NCBI RefSeq assembly: GCF_000495815.1
Contig: NZ_AWGE01000012.1
Location: forward strand, 1-64,000
DNA: 64,000 nt
DNA from: Asticcacaulis sp. AC466
GTDB taxonomy: Bacteria; Pseudomonadota; Alphaproteobacteria; Caulobacterales; Caulobacteraceae
Reading direction: 5' to 3'
The translations under genes and the position numbers were made by a program. This document shows, in pieces, positions 16,715 through 26,580 of the stretch. Below the pieces are notes generated by a model that had not been told where the DNA came from, made no database searches, and saw only the letters and a list, made by a program, of their open reading frames with translations. The first letter of the stretch is position 1; every line of letters starts with the position of its first letter.

Positions 16715-17644
16715 ATGCGTCTAGCCTTCATGGGCACTCCCGAATTCGCCGTCCGGGCGCTGGCTGAACTGGTGGCCAGCGGTCACGATATCGTCTGCGT
16801 CTACAGCCAGCCGCCCGCGCCGAAAGGCCGGGGCCAGGTGCTGAGCCCATCGCCGGTCCACAGCTTTGCGGAAAGCCTGGGGATCGAGGTGCGCACGCCC
16901 AAATCCATGAAGGCGCCCGAGGCCATTGCCGATTTCCAGGCGCTCGATATCGACGCTGCCATCGTCGTCGCCTACGGTCAGATTCTGAAGGCAGAAGTCC
17001 TCGATCATCCCCGTCTGGGCTGTTTCAACCTGCATGCCTCGCTTCTGCCGCGCTGGCGGGGGGCCGCGCCGATCCAGCGCGCCATCATGGCCGGCGATAC
17101 CCATACCGGCGTCGAGGTCATGCGCATGAGCGAAGGCCTGGACGAAGGCCCGATTATCCTGACCGGACGCGTCGAAATCACCTTGGATGATACGGCCCAG
17201 AGCCTGCATGACAAGCTGGCGGCGCTGGGGGCTTCGCTCCTGCCGGTGGCCCTGGCCGCCATCGAACGCGGTGGCGCCAATGAGCAGGCACAGGTCGGAG
17301 AACCGACCTATGCCCGCAAGATTACGCCGGAAGAGGCCCGGATCAACTGGAACCGGCCGGCGCGCGACCTCGACTATCATATTCGCGGCCTGTCGCCCTT
17401 TCCGGGCGCGTGGTGCCTGTTGCAAACCGCCAAGGGCGAGCAGAGGCTGAAAGTGCTGATGTCGCGCCTGACGGATGAGGTGTCGGCAGAAACGCCGGGC
17501 ACGCGCCTGCTGGGGGGCTTGAAGATCGCCACCGGCGACGGCGTGATCGAGCTTGTGCGGGTCCAGCGCGAAGGCAAGGCAGCCCAGGACGCCGCCGATT
17601 TTCTCAACGGCGGCCTGCTCAATCCCGGCGATATCCTGCTGTAA
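16715..17644 (+). CDS. fmt: Methionyl-tRNA formyltransferase
   Basis: Fmt (309 residues) formylates Met on initiator tRNA using 10-formyl-tetrahydrofolate. It starts [19 protein letters not shown], and has the folate-binding catalytic segment [21 protein letters not shown] (Asn, His and SLLPRWRG) and [16 protein letters not shown] with the catalytic Asp region. The C-terminal tRNA-binding barrel starts near [21 protein letters not shown] hairpin sits immediately upstream of the ATG. Its TAA overlaps the truA ATG by one base. Confidence 0.95.
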   Translation: MRLAFMGTPEFAVRALAELVASGHDIVCVYSQPPAPKGRGQVLSPSPVHSFAESLGIEVRTPKSMKAPEAIADFQALDIDAAIVVAYGQILKAEVLDHPRLGCFNLHASLLPRWRGAAPIQRAIMAGDTHTGVEVMRMSEGLDEGPIILTGRVEITLDDTAQSLHDKLAALGASLLPVALAAIERGGANEQAQVGEPTYARKITPEEARINWNRPARDLDYHIRGLSPFPGAWCLLQTAKGEQRLKVLMSRLTDEVSAETPGTRLLGGLKIATGDGVIELVRVQREGKAAQDAADFLNGGLLNPGDILL

Positions 17645-18426
17645 TGCCCCGTTATAAGCTCCTTGTCGAATATGACGGTCGGCCGTTCAATGGCTTTCAG
17701 GCTCAGGGCGATCAGCCGAGCGTCCAGACCGCCATCGAGGCGGCCATTTTCAAGTTCACCGGTCAGGCCCTGCGCCTGACCGTCGCTGGCCGGACGGATA
17801 CAGGGGTACACGCCACTGGGCAGGTGGTGACCTTCGATCTGGAGAAAACCTACCCGGCCAAGGTGGTGCGCGACGCCATCAATGCCCATCTGTTTCCACT
17901 GGCCGTGTCGATCCTGGCGGCGGAAGAGGTCGAGGCTGAGTTTTCGGCACGCTTTTCGGCGACGGGGCGCATGTACCTGTACCGCATCCTCAACCGCGAA
18001 GCGCCGCCCGCCATCGATCAAGGCCGCGTCTGGCATGTCAAAAAGCCGCTCGATGTCGAGGCGATGATCGAAGCGGCCAAGGCCCTGACCGGGCATCATG
18101 ATTTCACGACATTCCGCTTCGTCGCCTGTCAGGCCAATTCACCGATGCGCACGCTCGACATCGCGCGTGTGAAGCGGTTCGGCGAAGAAGTGCATCTGGT
18201 CTTCGCGGCGCGGTCCTTCCTGCATCGTCAGGTCCGGTCGATGACGGGAACCCTGGTCGATATCGGCACTGGGCGCTATCCGGTGGCCTATGCCGGCGAA
18301 GCCCTGGCCGCCGCAGACCGCGCCCGTTGCGGTCAGGTTGCGCCGGCGCATGGCCTCTATCTGACGCAGGTCACTTACGAGGCGGAGCCGAATTTCGAAA
18401 AATATGCCTCGATCAAGGCCGAATAG
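17644..18426 (+). CDS. truA: tRNA pseudouridine(38-40) synthase
   Basis: TruA (260 residues) makes pseudouridine at positions 38-40 of the tRNA anticodon arm. It begins [19 protein letters not shown], with the catalytic Asp52 in VAGRTDTGVHATGQV and the family segments FSARFSATGRMYLYRI and FLHRQVRSMTGTLVDIGTG. Its start overlaps the fmt stop, so translation is coupled. The last 52 bases overlap the 3' end of the convergent dapE gene. Confidence 0.95.
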   Translation: MPRYKLLVEYDGRPFNGFQAQGDQPSVQTAIEAAIFKFTGQALRLTVAGRTDTGVHATGQVVTFDLEKTYPAKVVRDAINAHLFPLAVSILAAEEVEAEFSARFSATGRMYLYRILNREAPPAIDQGRVWHVKKPLDVEAMIEAAKALTGHHDFTTFRFVACQANSPMRTLDIARVKRFGEEVHLVFAARSFLHRQVRSMTGTLVDIGTGRYPVAYAGEALAAADRARCGQVAPAHGLYLTQVTYEAEPNFEKYASIKAE

Positions 18427-19517
18427 GCGTGGGTCAGCGCTTCGAGATCGGCGACGGCCACGCACTCGTTAATCTGGTGCATGGTCTGGCCAACCAGACC
18501 AAATTCGACCACGGGGCACAGGTCGCGGATAAAGCGTGCATCGGACGTGCCGCCGGTCGTTGACCGGTCGGTGTCCAGGCCGAATTGCGCACGGATCACG
18601 TCGGCGATCAGGTCGACGAAGGGGCCGGCCTCGGTCAGGAAGGCCTCGCCGGAAATGCTCGACTGGACCTCGATGGCCGCGCCTGACCTGTCCGCGATAT
18701 GGCGGGCGACGGTGTCGAACCACTGGCTCAGGGCCGCGCCGGTGTGCGCCGGGTTGAAGCGGATATTGACCCGCGCCCGCGCCGCCTGAGGGATGACATT
18801 GGTCGCGGTGTTGCCGGTGTCGATGGTGGTGATTTCGAGGTTCGACGGCGGAAATGAGTCATAGCCGTCGTCGAGATGGCGCGCCTTTAGTTCGGCCAGC
18901 AGATCAACGAGTACGGGCAGGGGGTTGAGTGCGCGCTGCGGATAGGCGACGTGGCCCTGCTTGCCGGTGACGGTAAAGGTGGCGTTGATCGAGCCGCGCC
19001 GCCCGACCTTGATCATGTCGCCCAGTTGCGCCGACGACGACGGTTCGCCGACGATGCAGTGATCGATGACCTCGCCCGTCTGCTTGAGCCAGTCGACGAC
19101 GCGCACCGTGCCGTCGGTCGCCACGCCTTCTTCGTCGCCGGTGATCAGGAAGGACAAGGACCCGGCTTGGTCATCGATGCGCGACACGGCGGAGATCCAG
19201 GCCGCGATGGCGCCTTTCATGTCCACGGCACCGCGGCCGATCACCTGGCCGTCATGGATTTCGGCGCCGAACGGATCGTATTTCCACAAGGTGCGCACGC
19301 CGACCGGCACGACGTCGGTATGGCCGGCAAAGCACAGGTTGGGAGAGGCGGCGCCGCGCCGGGCATAGAGGTTTTCGATCTCGCCGAATGTGAGGCGCGT
19401 GCACGTAAAGCCCAATTCGGTCAGAATGGTCTCGACCGTATCCATGGCTCCGGCATCGGCCGGCGTCACCGACGGCCGGGTAATCAGAGCCTGGGTCAGG
19501 GTTGTTACGTCAAGCAT
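18375..19517 (-). CDS. dapE: Succinyl-diaminopimelate desuccinylase
   Basis: DapE (380 residues) is the dinuclear zinc hydrolase that releases L,L-diaminopimelate from its N-succinyl form for lysine and peptidoglycan synthesis. Metal and catalytic residues of the M20 family are visible: His66 and Asp68 (FAGHTDVVP), Asp99 (GRGAVDMKG), Glu129/Glu130 (ITGDEEG), and the dimerisation domain with QGHVAYPQRALNP. Its ATG at 19517 follows GGAG by about seven bases. Convergent overlap with truA (18375-18426) covers 52 bases, leaving no room for a terminator between them. Confidence 0.94.
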   Translation of the reverse strand: MLDVTTLTQALITRPSVTPADAGAMDTVETILTELGFTCTRLTFGEIENLYARRGAASPNLCFAGHTDVVPVGVRTLWKYDPFGAEIHDGQVIGRGAVDMKGAIAAWISAVSRIDDQAGSLSFLITGDEEGVATDGTVRVVDWLKQTGEVIDHCIVGEPSSSAQLGDMIKVGRRGSINATFTVTGKQGHVAYPQRALNPLPVLVDLLAELKARHLDDGYDSFPPSNLEITTIDTGNTATNVIPQAARARVNIRFNPAHTGAALSQWFDTVARHIADRSGAAIEVQSSISGEAFLTEAGPFVDLIADVIRAQFGLDTDRSTTGGTSDARFIRDLCPVVEFGLVGQTMHQINECVAVADLEALTHAYSALIEAYFSKFGSAS

Positions 19518-19653
19518 TCCACACTCCGCGCCGATGTACCGCTTTTCGGCAAAAAACACATGCAATTGCCGCGCCTTTCCTCTAAGTGCCTTTAGACGCC
19601 GGGGGAAGACTCTAAATTAGGGTCGAGATTGCATTTTTGCTCAAGGTTTTGCC

Positions 19654-20928
19654 GTGACTACGCCGCCTGAAACGCCCGCCATCGACCTGCCGCCGCTGCA
19701 GGAAGACAATCGCCACCCGTTGCAAATTCCGGATTTCCGCTCGTTCTGGCTGTCACGTCTGTTCGGCGTGCTCGGGACCTCGGCCCAAAGCGCGGCCATC
19801 GCCTGGCAAGTATATGAAATCGCGCGGCGGACCGAGGGCGTCAAGGAATCGGCGCTTTATGTCGGCCTGATCGGCCTGGCGCAGTTTCTGACCCTGTTTG
19901 CCTTTACCCTGCCGGCGGGCATTGTCGCCGATCGCCACGACCGCAAGAAGATCGTCAGCGTCGTGCTTATGGCCCAGTTGCTTTTGTCGCTGGGGTTTTT
20001 CGCCTATTCCTTCATTCCGCATCCGCCGTTCTGGGGCCTGTTTGCCCTGAGCGCGGTGCTGGGTGCGCTTCGCGCCTTCAGCGCTCCGGCCAGTTCGGCC
20101 ATTGGGCCGATGCTGGTCCCGAAACATATCCTGCCCAAGGCGATCGCCGTCAATTCCATGGCGTTTCAGACCGGATTGATCGTCGGTCCGGCACTGGGCG
20201 GGTTGCTTGTCGGGTTTTCACCGCGTTTTGCCTATGGCTTCTGCGCCGGTCTGTGCCTGATCGCCTCGGTCCTGGTTCTGACCATCCGCACACCGACCAA
20301 TCCCGATGCGCCGTCGGGATCGAAGACGGCGATGCTCAAGGAAGGCATGGAATATATATGGTCTAACAAGATCATCCTGGGCGCGATTTCGCTCGACCTG
20401 TTCGCCGTGCTTCTGGGTGGCGCCACCGCCCTCATGCCGATGTTCGTCAAGGATATCCTCCATGCCGGGCCGGTCGCCTTCGGCCTGTTGCGGGCATCGC
20501 CGGCCATCGGCGCCATCGTGACCTCCTTTATCCTGTCGTGGTCGCCTATTCGCCGCCATGCCGGACCGTGGATGTTTGCGGGTGTCGCCGTCTTCGGTCT
20601 GGCGACGATCGTTTTCGGCCTGTCTAATATGATATGGCTGTCGATTGCGGCGATGATCGTCCTGGGCGCGGCCGACATGATCAGCGTCTATGTCCGCGGT
20701 ACACTGGTGCAGATCGTCACGCCCAACCATATGCGTGGCCGTGTCGCCTCGGTGTCCTATCTGTTTATCGGTGCGTCGAACGAATTGGGCGAATTCGAAA
20801 CCGGCGTCGTGGCGCGTTTGATGGGACCGGTCAATGCCGCGCTCTTCGGGGGGATTGGTTCGCTCATGGTCACCGGCGCGTGGATCAAGCTGTTCCCGCC
20901 CCTGTGGAAGGCGGACCGGCTGGATTAG
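19654..20928 (+). CDS. MFS transporter, EntS-like exporter family
   Basis: This 424-residue inner-membrane protein has about 12 hydrophobic segments and the MFS loop motif between TM2 and TM3 (GIVADRHDRKKIV). The opening DFRSFWLSRLFGVLGTSAQSAAIAWQVYEI and the RMRGRVASVSYLFIGASNELGEFETG-like segment (here HMRGRVASVSYLFIG) are typical of the MFS_3/EntS group, which includes enterobactin and other small-molecule exporters. The start is a GTG. No siderophore synthesis genes are nearby, so the substrate is unknown. Confidence 0.85.
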   Translation: MTTPPETPAIDLPPLQEDNRHPLQIPDFRSFWLSRLFGVLGTSAQSAAIAWQVYEIARRTEGVKESALYVGLIGLAQFLTLFAFTLPAGIVADRHDRKKIVSVVLMAQLLLSLGFFAYSFIPHPPFWGLFALSAVLGALRAFSAPASSAIGPMLVPKHILPKAIAVNSMAFQTGLIVGPALGGLLVGFSPRFAYGFCAGLCLIASVLVLTIRTPTNPDAPSGSKTAMLKEGMEYIWSNKIILGAISLDLFAVLLGGATALMPMFVKDILHAGPVAFGLLRASPAIGAIVTSFILSWSPIRRHAGPWMFAGVAVFGLATIVFGLSNMIWLSIAAMIVLGAADMISVYVRGTLVQIVTPNHMRGRVASVSYLFIGASNELGEFETGVVARLMGPVNAALFGGIGSLMVTGAWIKLFPPLWKADRLD

Positions 20929-20950
20929 CGCGTACCGCTCTTATACCGAA

Positions 20951-22426
20951 TTAACGCGTACCGCGCGTCGTAGTGATGGCGGACCGCAGGGGACGGGCAT
21001 TGCCGCGAACCGGGCTGACCTCGGTCTGAGCCAGGGCCTGCGGACGTGAGGTCTCGTTTTCGCTCTCGTAATGATAGCCGCCGTTCAGAGCCACGGCGTT
21101 GTCGTTGATCGTGGTGCCGTTCGGGCTGACCTGGGCCACGGCGATCATGGAATCGATTTCGCGCTTGCGGGCCCGGAAGGCGAGCAGATCGGCGCCGGCC
21201 AGAGTGTTGGATTGGGGCACCTTTGCCCCCTTCGGATCGATCGGATGGTGGTCGTGCCACACTTCGAAATGCAGGTGCGGGCCGGTGGAACGGCCCGTTG
21301 TGCCGACATAGCCGATAATCTGGCCCTGGGTCACGTGCTGGCCGGGGCGCACGGCAATCGACGACATGTGGCCGTAGCCGGTTTCCCACTCCTTGTTGTG
21401 GGCGATGCGCACCCATCGGCCATAGCCGCCCCACCATTTGGCGTCCATGACGACACCGTCGCCGGCGGCCTGGATCGGGGTGCCTGAGGGGGCGGCGAAG
21501 TCGATGCCGGTATGCATCTTCATGAAGCCGACAATCGGGTGAAAGCGCATGCCGAACCCGGACGAGGTGCGCGCGCCATAGATGGGCGTGGCCAGCAGGA
21601 AGCCTTTGATGCTGCGGCCATTTTCATCGTAATATTCGGTGTTTTTCGTCCCGCGCGGCGCAAAGGAATAGAAGCGATTGACGCCGCCCTTGGCCTGGAT
21701 TTCGGCGTAGAGCAGATTGCCGGCTTCGACCGTGCGACCGCTTTCGGTGACCTTGCGGTCGAAGACCAGCTTGAAGCTGTCACCCGCTTGGATATCGCGT
21801 TCGAAATCGATCTTGTGGGCGAACAGCTTGACCACCTGGGTGGTCAGGGTCGGGGTCGCGCCGAGGGCGGCGGCGGACGTGAACAAGGAACCCTTGATCT
21901 GACCGATGGCGATGCGGCGTTCGTCGCGCACCGATTCTTCCAGGGCGCGCAGGCGCATCGTGCCGTCACGATCCGTGGTCAGGGTGAGTTGCTTGGCGGG
22001 GCCGGTGCGCAGGGTGAGGCCCAACAGTCGGGCCGTGCCGGTGCCATTAACCGGGCGGGCAATGGCGGCTTCGAGGTTCAGGCCGGTCTTCAGGTCGGTG
22101 ACCTTGAACGATTGCGACAGTGTATTGACCGCCATCTGGGCTTCGTCAGCGGAGATTCCCATGCGCTTGAGAGCATCGGTCAGGGATTCGCCGGAGCGCA
22201 CGGATACCGGCATGTCGACTGGCTGGCTATAGCCCGGACGGGCGGCTGCCTCTGCATAGGCCTGGGTTTCGAGCGCCATCGCGGCGGCAGGGTCCATGGG
22301 AGCGGACAGGCCCGGCATGGGCTGAATGACACGCCACAACAAAGTGCCGACCGTCACGGCCGTCGCCAGGGCAAACACCATTGGCGTCAGTCTGACAGGT
22401 TGTCGGCGGGGATCGAGTTGAGCCAT
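20951..22426 (-). CDS. M23 family metallopeptidase, MepM-like murein endopeptidase
   Basis: The protein has 491 residues, a cytoplasmic N-terminus with one membrane anchor (about residues 15-32), an OapA/LysM-like region and a C-terminal M23 (LytM) domain. Zinc ligands are visible in MKMHTGIDFAAPSGTP (about residue 304) and the HLHFEVW motif (about 384). Such enzymes cut peptidoglycan cross-links for wall growth or daughter-cell separation. The shared 562-base region with the divergent YdbH-like gene contains a CtrA-type box about 290 bases from this start, so cell-cycle control is possible. Confidence 0.9.
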   Translation of the reverse strand: MAQLDPRRQPVRLTPMVFALATAVTVGTLLWRVIQPMPGLSAPMDPAAAMALETQAYAEAAARPGYSQPVDMPVSVRSGESLTDALKRMGISADEAQMAVNTLSQSFKVTDLKTGLNLEAAIARPVNGTGTARLLGLTLRTGPAKQLTLTTDRDGTMRLRALEESVRDERRIAIGQIKGSLFTSAAALGATPTLTTQVVKLFAHKIDFERDIQAGDSFKLVFDRKVTESGRTVEAGNLLYAEIQAKGGVNRFYSFAPRGTKNTEYYDENGRSIKGFLLATPIYGARTSSGFGMRFHPIVGFMKMHTGIDFAAPSGTPIQAAGDGVVMDAKWWGGYGRWVRIAHNKEWETGYGHMSSIAVRPGQHVTQGQIIGYVGTTGRSTGPHLHFEVWHDHHPIDPKGAKVPQSNTLAGADLLAFRARKREIDSMIAVAQVSPNGTTINDNAVALNGGYHYESENETSRPQALAQTEVSPVRGNARPLRSAITTTRGTR

Positions 22427-22714
22427 GTACGCGTATTCGTCCTGTTAAGCGGTGGTGTCCCGCCCGGTTCCGTCATCGGCAAGGCCGCGGACGGGCAGGG
22501 GAAACATACTCAATTTAGCTTTGCTTGAGGCCAGTTTGGCGCCCAAGCGGCAGGCAAGACTCGCTGAAAGTCGGCACAATGACCCGAGTCTCATAGATGT
22601 GGAAGGCTCTGCTTACGCCAAAATAAGGCGAAAATGAGGCTTGAGGCTCCCCTACAGATCTTCCGGCAGGGTCCGGATTTACCTTGTGATCCTTAAAATC
22701 CTGCTTAAAAGAGG

Positions 22715-22729
22715 TTAATTGAAGGTTAA
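22715..22729. promoter_or_regulatory. CtrA-type binding box TTAA-N7-TTAA
   Basis: TTAA at 22715-22718 and TTAA followed by C at 22726-22730, spaced by exactly seven bases, match the Caulobacter CtrA consensus TTAA-N7-TTAAC. Additional TTAA sequences occur at 22693, 22705 and 22734. It lies 259 bases before the YdbH-like ATG and 289 bases before the M23 peptidase ATG. Confidence 0.6.
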
Positions 22730-22741
22730 CGCGTTAACCTT
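22722..22741. repeat. Perfect 20-bp palindrome overlapping the CtrA-type box
   Basis: AAGGTTAACGCGTTAACCTT reads identically on both strands. It overlaps the right half of the TTAA-N7-TTAA box and contains a second TTAA at four-base spacing, so two proteins or two orientations of one protein could compete here. Confidence 0.85.
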
Positions 22742-22988
22742 TTCAAATTCGCGCCCCGGCCTTTCGCCGGTAAGCATTTCATTGTTCTTGAAAAATTCCG
22801 GGTATTCGCTTTCGTTCCCGAAAAAACACCGTTCACTGACGAAATGTCCGATTTTGGGCTCAAATTCCACCTAGGCTGCGGACAAAATTGTTATTGTGTC
22901 CACATTTTTTAAGAGGTTTGCATGATACTGGTCCCTTCCCGCAGGCAGAAGCCTCCCGTGCGATACAGAAGCGTATAAGACTCGATTG

Positions 22989-25900
22989 ATGACGAAACCC
23001 ATCCCCTTTGACGACGAAGCCTTGTGGTTTCCTGCGCATACGAGCGCGGGGGACAGCTTCACGCGTCCGGTGGGGGTGGATGGCGGACCGCCGGCGGACG
23101 CGCAAGACGATATCGGTCTGCCGGGGCGAAGACCCACATCTCAACGTGGCGGCGGATCAGGCAACGGCAAAAAGGGCGGCGGGTTCGGCGCGGCGGGCTG
23201 GATCGGAATCGCCTTGTGCGGCGTGGCTCTGTGCGGCGTTGCCGTCGTCGGCGCGCGCAAGGAGGTGGCCTCTGCCGTCGTCGAGGGCTGGCTGCGTGGC
23301 CAGGGGGTCCGTTCGCGGGTGACGTTTGACGCCTTGTCGCTAAGCCATGCCGAAGGCTCCGTCCTGATCGGCGACGCGAAACAGCCTGAAATGCGCCCTG
23401 AAATGAGCATAGAGCACTTCGCGGCGGATTACCGGCTTAGTCTGTTCAGCGGTGGACAACCATTGGCGCGTATCGACCGCGTGCGCCTAACACGACCGGT
23501 TGTGGCGTTTTCCATCAAGGACGGTAAACTGCATTTCGGTTCGCTTGACCGGCTTGTGCAGAATATCCTGTCTGCGCCGCCGTCCAACACACCGCCGCCG
23601 CGCGACATTATTATAGAGGACGCGCAGGTCCGCCTCGACAGCGACTATGGCCTGCTTCAAGGCCACGGGGGAATCTCCCTGCACGATGGGCAACTGGTGC
23701 TGCTCGACCTGACCCTGCCCGCGACCCGCCTGACGGGAAAGCTGGGCGCCGGCCAGGTGCGCCAGGGCCGGATCACGGCGCGGTCCGTCAATACCGGCGT
23801 GGGCGGCGACCAGTTGCACGTGAAGGCCAATCTCGGCGGCGACAACTGGACCGTTCGGCCCGGCGGCAATCTGGTTGAAACCATAGGCGCGGACGACGAA
23901 CGTTTTTTTGCCCGCAATGTCGCGCTCGATGTCGATGCCTATCTGCCCTATCGCCATTCCAAATCTATGTACGAAGCCTTTAGCGGCGCGGTCGCGGCGA
24001 CGGTGGCGTTGCGAGCCGATGAAATTCGCGGCGCCGGGGCGCGTGCGACGGGCTTTGACACGCAACTGCAATTCGCCGGCAACCTGAAAACAAATGAGAA
24101 GGGTACGGCCTATTCCGGCCGCGCCGAGGTTGTGACCCGGGCCGCTACGGTGACGGGCGCGGACCTGACCGGCGATGCGCTCACCGTGTCGGGCAAGGAC
24201 CTCCAGCTCAATACCGGTTTCTCCAGTGATACCGGCCTGGCCTTCAACCTCACCGGACCGTTGCGCGGCGATGCCGCGCTTCTGAAGCAGGGCGACCTGC
24301 TGGCGCGGGCCGTGCGCATCGATCTCGGTGATTTCGCCCTGGCGTCGGATCGCGACGGGGCGAAACTGTCGTTCAATGGTCGCGCGGATCTGGGGCAGTT
24401 CCGCCCTATGACCGGCCTGGCGCTGGACCAGTCAACCCTGTCCTTGCGGGGCGAAGGGGAGGCGGCGGCGAACGCCGGTCCGTGGAATTTCCGTCTGACC
24501 AGCGATATCTCGGCGGTACGCAGCAGCTATACCGGCCTGTCGGCCATGGCGCGTGGCCGTGCGGCTGACCGCGCTGCCGCCGCCGCGAAAACCCCCGCGC
24601 CCGGCGCTCCCAATCCGCCGCCGCCGGACGCCATTATAACCCTCGATCGCGCACTTGAGCGGTTTGCCTTGCGGGTGAAGGGCCTGAGCGTCGATGTCAG
24701 CGGTGATCCCTCCGGTGCGCCGCCGCGACTCACCGTGCGCGCCAAAAGCGCGGTCGCCGATTTGAATGGCGGCGGTACGGCCACCCTGACGCCGCATGCT
24801 ACCAAGCCGCTATTCGCGACCGGTCAGACCGGCGCCTTCGGTTTGGCGCTGAGCGGTCCGGACCTGCCGCAACTGGCCTTGACCATCGATGGTCTGGCCT
24901 CCGATCCGCGCGGTGTTGCCGCCGGTGCTTTCGGTCTGGCCGCTCAGTTCGATTTCGATCCCTTCGCTGGGGCCACGTTCGATGGCGAGGGGCGATTTGT
25001 TGTGACCAATGGTGGGGGGCTGATTGTGACCCTCAGCCGCCCCGCGACCTTCGCTGTTCGCTCCGCCGAATTGGGGGATCATCTCGAAAATCTGTCGGCG
25101 ACGATTACCCAAACCGGCCAAACCTTCCTGACCTACAATTCCGACGCCTGGCGCGTCAGCGGGGCATTCGGTGGATTGGCGCTCGCCGCACCCAACGAAA
25201 GTGTAAAGCTGGCCGATGGCAATGGGCCGTTCGAAGCCTATAGCCTGGGTGACGGCCTGGGTTTCAAGGCGGCGCTCAGCCGCGCGACCCTGACCGATGG
25301 ACTACCGGCTGACCAGACACGGTTTACCCCCTTGCTGTTGTCAGGCACGATCAACCAGGACCGTCGCGCCCTGACCGGTCGTTTCTTCGCGGCGACCTCG
25401 GCGGCAAAGGGGCCGGATGGCACACCTCTGCGCATCGCCGCCATCAACCTCGATAATAATAACCTCAGTGGCGCGGGCGCTCTATCGGTCAGCACTCTGG
25501 ACCTGAATTTCAGGGCGGACGGCCTTCAGCCCGCGCAACTGACGCCGATGGCGGCCATGATATTCGCCGGTGGGGTGAACGGCGGCATAGATTTCAAAGG
25601 CGCCTTCAACTGGGACAAGACGCGGACCTGGAGTGGCGGCATCCTGAAAATCGGTATGCGCGATTTCATGGGCGCAACGCAAAACCTTGGGCCGAAGGGG
25701 ATGGACTTTATCGGCCCGACGGGCGCGTCCGAAGGCCTGACCGGTGAGATTGACTTCACCTCCCTGGCGCCGCTACGCTCCGAGCCGGGCCAGAAAATTC
25801 ACCTGGCCAAGACTCAGTTGGGCGTGCCGCTGACCGATCTGGACCTGAACGTCCAATTCCTTGGCGACCAGATGCGCGTCGAATCGGCCCGTGTCGATAG

Positions 25901-26573
25901 TCCTGGCGGGGTGCTGCGGCTGGAGCCGACGATTGTGCCGTTCGACGGCAAGACGCCCGTGACTGGCACCCTGACCTTCGACGGCCTCGATTTCGGTAAG
26001 GTGGTGGCCGCTTCTGACCTGGCCAAGAGCATGACCTTTGAGGGGCGCATGTCCGGCCGTATGCCGTTCCGCGTCGAAGGCGGCAAGATCCGTTTGTCCG
26101 ATGGCGCGATGTCGTCGGATGCGCCCGGCCATATATCGATCCGGCGCAGCGCCGTTACCGGCATCGAGGCAACGGGATCCATGACCAGCGACACGCCGTC
26201 GCCGACGGCGGCCCTGGCCGCCAGGAATGCCGAAGCCGCTGCCGATCCGAACTTCAATCCGTTTCAGGATCTGGCCTACCAGGCCATGGAGCACATCGCC
26301 TTCGATAAGGTTGATGCCCGCCTCAATTCCACGGACGGCGGCATCCTCGATATCAACTTTCACATCAAGGGACATTTCGACCCGCCGCAAAAGCAAAAGG
26401 CCAATATCAGCCTGTATGACTATATTACAGGCAAGTGGATGCAGAAGCCGATCGCCCTGCCGTCGAATACGCCGCTGGAGCTCTATCTCGAAGTGCCTCT
26501 ACCGCTCGACAAGATCATCGACGCGGCGGTGCAGTATAATTCCCTGACGGCGCTGAAGGCAAAGCCGGAATAA
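22989..26573 (+). CDS. YdbH-like AsmA/TamB-type intermembrane transport protein
   Basis: This 1194-residue protein has a disordered Gly-rich N-terminus, one membrane anchor (about residues 68-89), then a very long repeat-rich beta domain with AsmA-like features. It ends in the YdbH-type C-terminal domain (IDFKGAFNWDKTRTWSGGIL, then FHIKGHFDPPQKQKANISL). E. coli YdbH bridges the inner and outer membranes and, with YhdP and TamB, carries phospholipids outward, working with YnbE and YdbL. Small proteins resembling both partners lie 1.2 kb downstream, which supports this call. TTG at 22986 precedes the ATG at 22989; neither has a strong ribosome binding site. Confidence 0.8.
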   Translation: MTKPIPFDDEALWFPAHTSAGDSFTRPVGVDGGPPADAQDDIGLPGRRPTSQRGGGSGNGKKGGGFGAAGWIGIALCGVALCGVAVVGARKEVASAVVEGWLRGQGVRSRVTFDALSLSHAEGSVLIGDAKQPEMRPEMSIEHFAADYRLSLFSGGQPLARIDRVRLTRPVVAFSIKDGKLHFGSLDRLVQNILSAPPSNTPPPRDIIIEDAQVRLDSDYGLLQGHGGISLHDGQLVLLDLTLPATRLTGKLGAGQVRQGRITARSVNTGVGGDQLHVKANLGGDNWTVRPGGNLVETIGADDERFFARNVALDVDAYLPYRHSKSMYEAFSGAVAATVALRADEIRGAGARATGFDTQLQFAGNLKTNEKGTAYSGRAEVVTRAATVTGADLTGDALTVSGKDLQLNTGFSSDTGLAFNLTGPLRGDAALLKQGDLLARAVRIDLGDFALASDRDGAKLSFNGRADLGQFRPMTGLALDQSTLSLRGEGEAAANAGPWNFRLTSDISAVRSSYTGLSAMARGRAADRAAAAAKTPAPGAPNPPPPDAIITLDRALERFALRVKGLSVDVSGDPSGAPPRLTVRAKSAVADLNGGGTATLTPHATKPLFATGQTGAFGLALSGPDLPQLALTIDGLASDPRGVAAGAFGLAAQFDFDPFAGATFDGEGRFVVTNGGGLIVTLSRPATFAVRSAELGDHLENLSATITQTGQTFLTYNSDAWRVSGAFGGLALAAPNESVKLADGNGPFEAYSLGDGLGFKAALSRATLTDGLPADQTRFTPLLLSGTINQDRRALTGRFFAATSAAKGPDGTPLRIAAINLDNNNLSGAGALSVSTLDLNFRADGLQPAQLTPMAAMIFAGGVNGGIDFKGAFNWDKTRTWSGGILKIGMRDFMGATQNLGPKGMDFIGPTGASEGLTGEIDFTSLAPLRSEPGQKIHLAKTQLGVPLTDLDLNVQFLGDQMRVESARVDSPGGVLRLEPTIVPFDGKTPVTGTLTFDGLDFGKVVAASDLAKSMTFEGRMSGRMPFRVEGGKIRLSDGAMSSDAPGHISIRRSAVTGIEATGSMTSDTPSPTAALAARNAEAAADPNFNPFQDLAYQAMEHIAFDKVDARLNSTDGGILDINFHIKGHFDPPQKQKANISLYDYITGKWMQKPIALPSNTPLELYLEVPLPLDKIIDAAVQYNSLTALKAKPE

Positions 26574-26580
26574 CCGCGCC

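Larger units (their letters stand above)
22427..22988. other. 562-base divergent spacer with clustered TTAA elements
   Basis: No gene is seen. The stretch 22680-22745 is rich in TTAA and contains the CtrA-type box and 20-bp palindrome listed separately. GAGTC near 22583 and GACTC at 22979-22983 are GANTC sites, the target of CcrM-type methylases in this lineage. The segment separates the M23 peptidase gene from the YdbH-like gene and should hold both promoters. Confidence 0.6.
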
